The notes under the pieces are model-generated. The model ran no database searches, was not told the DNA's origin, and worked only from the letters and a program-made list of their open reading frames with translations. Position numbers and translations under genes: made by a program. Positions 61,407 to 64,000 of a stretch of DNA of 64,000 nucleotides are shown one piece after another (the first letter of the stretch is position 1; every line of letters starts with the position of its first letter). The stretch is from Toxoplasma gondii ME49 (Eukaryota; Apicomplexa; Conoidasida; Eucoccidiorida; Sarcocystidae), in NCBI RefSeq assembly GCF_000006565.2, contig NC_031473.1:2213441-2277440 (forward strand). The letters run 5' to 3'.

Positions 61407-62327
61407 GGAGGAGAAGAAAGACAAAGTGAACAGGAGAGGGAGGGAGAAGCAGCCAGGCAGATGCGACAGGAGAAGCAAGCAGCGACAAGGAAGGAGAGGA
61501 ACCAAGAGAGAACGAAAGCAAAGGCAAACAGGAAAGAAGGAAGGAGAAGTACCGGTAGAAATCGGCGAGAAAGAATGGGAAGAGAGAGACAGAGAGAAGC
61601 CTCTCGCCGGAAGAAAGGAGGAGAAAAACAGAGCCAGTGGCGGAAGGTGGACATCTGTACTGGTTCTGCATGTGCGAGAGTCCAGAAAAAATCGAATGAA
61701 AGATGCCTCAAACGAGGACAGAACGCATGCGCTTACTGAGTAAGGCATGGCTTGGATGTTTATGTCTGCGAGGAGATGTCTTCTCCGCGCAGATGCTTTC
61801 ACCTCTTATTTTGCGCATGCAGTTGCGTGCAATTCATTCCCCTGTCCATCTCGCCCCGACATTCGCTCTGCTCACTCCTACAACCATCTGCGTCGAATTC
61901 TCCACTACGTCGATATCCGTTTTTACTCGGTGCGCTTGCACTAATACATTCGTATATATATATATATATATATTTATTTATGTACATGTACAATGTCCAA
62001 GTGTATATACACAAATGACTTGCATTTGAGCGGAATAGAGTTTGGAGTTTTCTTTTTTCATAGTCTGTGACTCAAGGCATTTGCGACTTTCACTAACGTT
62101 TTAGTCTCTCGGTTTTTTGTCTCCTGTAACCTAGCGACCTCGCGTTTCGCGCCCGGGTCTGCTGGCTTATTTTCGCAACTTTGCATCTTCTGCTTTCCAT
62201 TTCAAGCGAGTACCGCCACTCCCACCGTCTCCAGCTTCCTGAGTCGCTTCGCAGCCTTGCTTCCCAGAAGCACACCAGACCTGCCGCGCATCTTTTTATA
62301 TTTAGGCAGGCGCATACATATATACAT

Positions 62328-62371
<44 letters not shown>

Positions 62372-62835
62372 TATATACAAACATACACGTGTGTATAGAT
62401 ATATATGCATATATATGCGTATATATAGATATTTATACATATAATTATATATATGTAGATAGATAGATACCCCTCTATATAGGTATATGCAGATACGGGG
62501 GGAAGCCAGGACGGAAAAAGTAGGAGAGGCTTGCAGCGAAGGGCAGGCATTCTTTGAATGGTGAACCAGGTAGGGACCTGCGGGTATCTCTTCGTTCCTC
62601 AGTGCGGCAACGGAGCTGGCGGGGGTGCAGGATGAGAGTCCCTACCTTTGTCGGAGTTTCTCGTGAAAGCCGCAGTGCAGAGAACAGAGACGCTTCTTTC
62701 TCCGAGAACATCCTACAAACCGGTGGCTTATTTCCTGATAAACTGTGTGAAAGCATTAGCTGACTGCTTCTCTGAAGAGTCGGCAGCTTGAGAAAAAGTG
62801 CAAGTGATTCTCTTCCGAATAATGAAGTACACGTA
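61407..62835. other. Tail-to-tail spacer between genes C and D
   Basis: Directly after the gene C stop the plus strand is strongly purine-rich to about 61,640, probably 3' UTR. TA-rich tracts follow at about 61,950-61,985 and 62,325-62,470. No coding region with splice-consistent structure was found on either strand. Confidence 0.55.
62325..62470. repeat. TA-rich microsatellite
   Basis: Long (AT)n run at 62,334-62,365 followed by TATATAGATA-like units. It lies between genes C and D. Confidence 0.9.
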
Positions 62836-64000
62836 CTAGGCAAAGGCTTTTTCTGAGGCATTTGTACTTTTTTCTGAATGTCTACTTGAAGGTAGTCGCG
62901 GAACTCCTTCTCTGACAAAGAGTACTCTGAAGACGGACTCTTTTTTTAGGCTGTGCATGCGTCGCCCATACCGGGACTGCTCAGGTGAGAGAGCGTCAGA
63001 CTGAAGATCCGAAGGCCCACTGTGCGGTTCCGGTCCACGGCTACTTTCCGAGGCTTCGCTCTTTCTCTGCTCCAGAACGTTGGAGAGAACATAAGAAAAG
63101 TCTACTGGGGAAAGACTTGCGGGCAGTTCGAAGACGCTCGAGTGCTGCGTCTGAAGGAGGCACATGCGAGAGTGGACGTCGTCCTCAGGGTCCTCGGTGG
63201 TTTTCCTCCGATCGCTGTGCACATTCAGTTCTTTGAGCGCGAGAGAAAGCTGCACTTTCTTGCATCGCGCAACTGGCAGGGGGCTGAAGTGCACCGCAGT
63301 AAGAATAAATAAATAAATAGCCGGTCACTATCGTGAAAAATTGCCGAGTTTCGTCTTGTTGCGACCTGGTTACGGAGCTGCTGTCTGGCTCACCCTGTAT
63401 ACCAGTGACTTCAGTGCGTTCTTCCACGGTTTCGCTATAAAGGCTGGAAGCTTCTGCGTGTATGCAGCCTTCTAGCCGACTTCGCTCTTGCCCGAGATAT
63501 ACGAGGAACATCTACATCTTGCCATTGCAGATGCACACTGGCGAACTGTTCCCGTCGACGAAAAGGCCTTTTTTTCTATCCGTTGATGTTTCCATGCCGC
63601 TGTCTGACACCGTGGGTCGGACCTCTGCAAGCGCGCAAAAACATCAATACGTAGAGAACGTAAGAATTCCGAAACGCGCAGCACTCACTGAAGGGTTGCA
63701 CAGAGACGCTTTTTCACAGGCGAACAGACAGCCTCAAAGCTTCTCTCCGGAAACTTCCTGGTGTCTAGTACGACGGATTTCCTGCTGGCATCGTAGCTAG
63801 GCAGAGACATGTGAATCCCCGCCTCGGAGAGTGCGAAGCAAGCCTCGTTTCGGAGGAAAACAGCTGACGCTCCACCGACAGAAAGAACGAAGGTCCGGCA
63901 ACCGTCCCCGTCCGCGTTTTGTTTTTTCCACTTAAAGTGTGACAGCTCGACGGGTGAATGTGCGGGCAAAGAAGGCGGACCTAGCGCTGGGCAAACGCGT
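62836..64000 (-). CDS. Gene D: 3' end of an unrecognised gene (5' part outside the window)
   Basis: Three exons fit in phase: 64000-63689 (open to the window edge, donor GTGAGT, phase 2 out), 63434-63394 (acceptor CTTTATAG, donor GTGAGC, phase 2 in, 1 out) and 63272-62836 (acceptor CCCTGCCAG, phase 1 in) ending at a stop at 62,838-62,836. The visible C-terminus is about 260 residues. The first part has a beta-like composition (TFVLSVGGASAVFLRN), followed by a charged region rich in Ser, Glu and Arg ending S-E-K-A-F-A. I see no known motif, membrane segment or repeat. It is tail-to-tail with gene C. Confidence 0.5.

Noticed and set aside
60570..61802. 410-codon open frame on the minus strand
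   Set aside because: Antisense to the last gene C exon and its purine-rich 3' UTR; the hydrophobic Leu/Ser/Phe content is what reversed purine tracts produce.
63506..63626. Possible extra gene D exon
   Set aside because: It has splice-like ends, but its phase does not fit the upstream exon and would need a 60-nt intron; joining 63,689 directly to 63,434 fits better.

Overview
The window looks like nuclear DNA of a coccidian apicomplexan of the Toxoplasma/Hammondia/Neospora group. The reasons are very long, intron-rich genes on both strands, GTGAGT/GTAAGT-type donors with pyrimidine-rich AG acceptors, roughly balanced base composition with scattered (TA)n tracts in introns and flanks, frequent GCATGC, and Arg/Ser/Glu/Gln-rich proteins. 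I cannot fix the species. No bacterial, phage, viral, CRISPR or IS features were seen.

Four genes can be supported, alternating in orientation. Gene A (+, 2,739-18,867) encodes a protein of about 4,440 residues: a Cys-containing disordered N-terminus, more than 2,500 residues of coiled coil, and a C-terminal exon with a possible beta-trefoil (MIR-like) segment. Gene B (-, 20,350-38,896) is convergent with A. I reconstructed it as 25 exons with every splice phase matching, giving 1,071 residues. It is recognisable as the centriole/axoneme protein CCDC146 (Chlamydomonas MBO2). It contains several exons of 31-47 nt and one GC-AG intron. Gene C (+, 41,294-61,406) is divergent from B and has about 17 exons and 3,816 codons. 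Its N-terminus resembles an F-BAR domain and its C-terminus is a MUN (Munc13-homology) domain, with long charged, disordered insertions between. Gene D (-, 62,836 to beyond 64,000) is the 3' end of an unrecognised gene, convergent with C.

Between genes: 1-2,738 is 5' flank of A; 18,868-20,349 separates the 3' ends of A and B; 38,897-41,293 is the shared divergent promoter region of B and C; 61,407-62,835 separates the 3' ends of C and D. Introns and flanks hold TA microsatellites, a 35-36 bp tandem repeat, a perfect 12-bp inverted repeat and a tRNA-Phe-like 5' half.

No operon logic applies. Functionally, B points to centrioles or the microgamete flagellum, C to membrane-fusion priming at curved membranes, and A to a large cytoskeletal or centrosomal scaffold. 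The most unusual items are the F-BAR plus MUN architecture of C, the many tiny exons and GC-AG intron of B, and the trefoil-like end of A. All gene models come from reading frames, splice-site phase and remembered family motifs; no alignment or transcript data were available.
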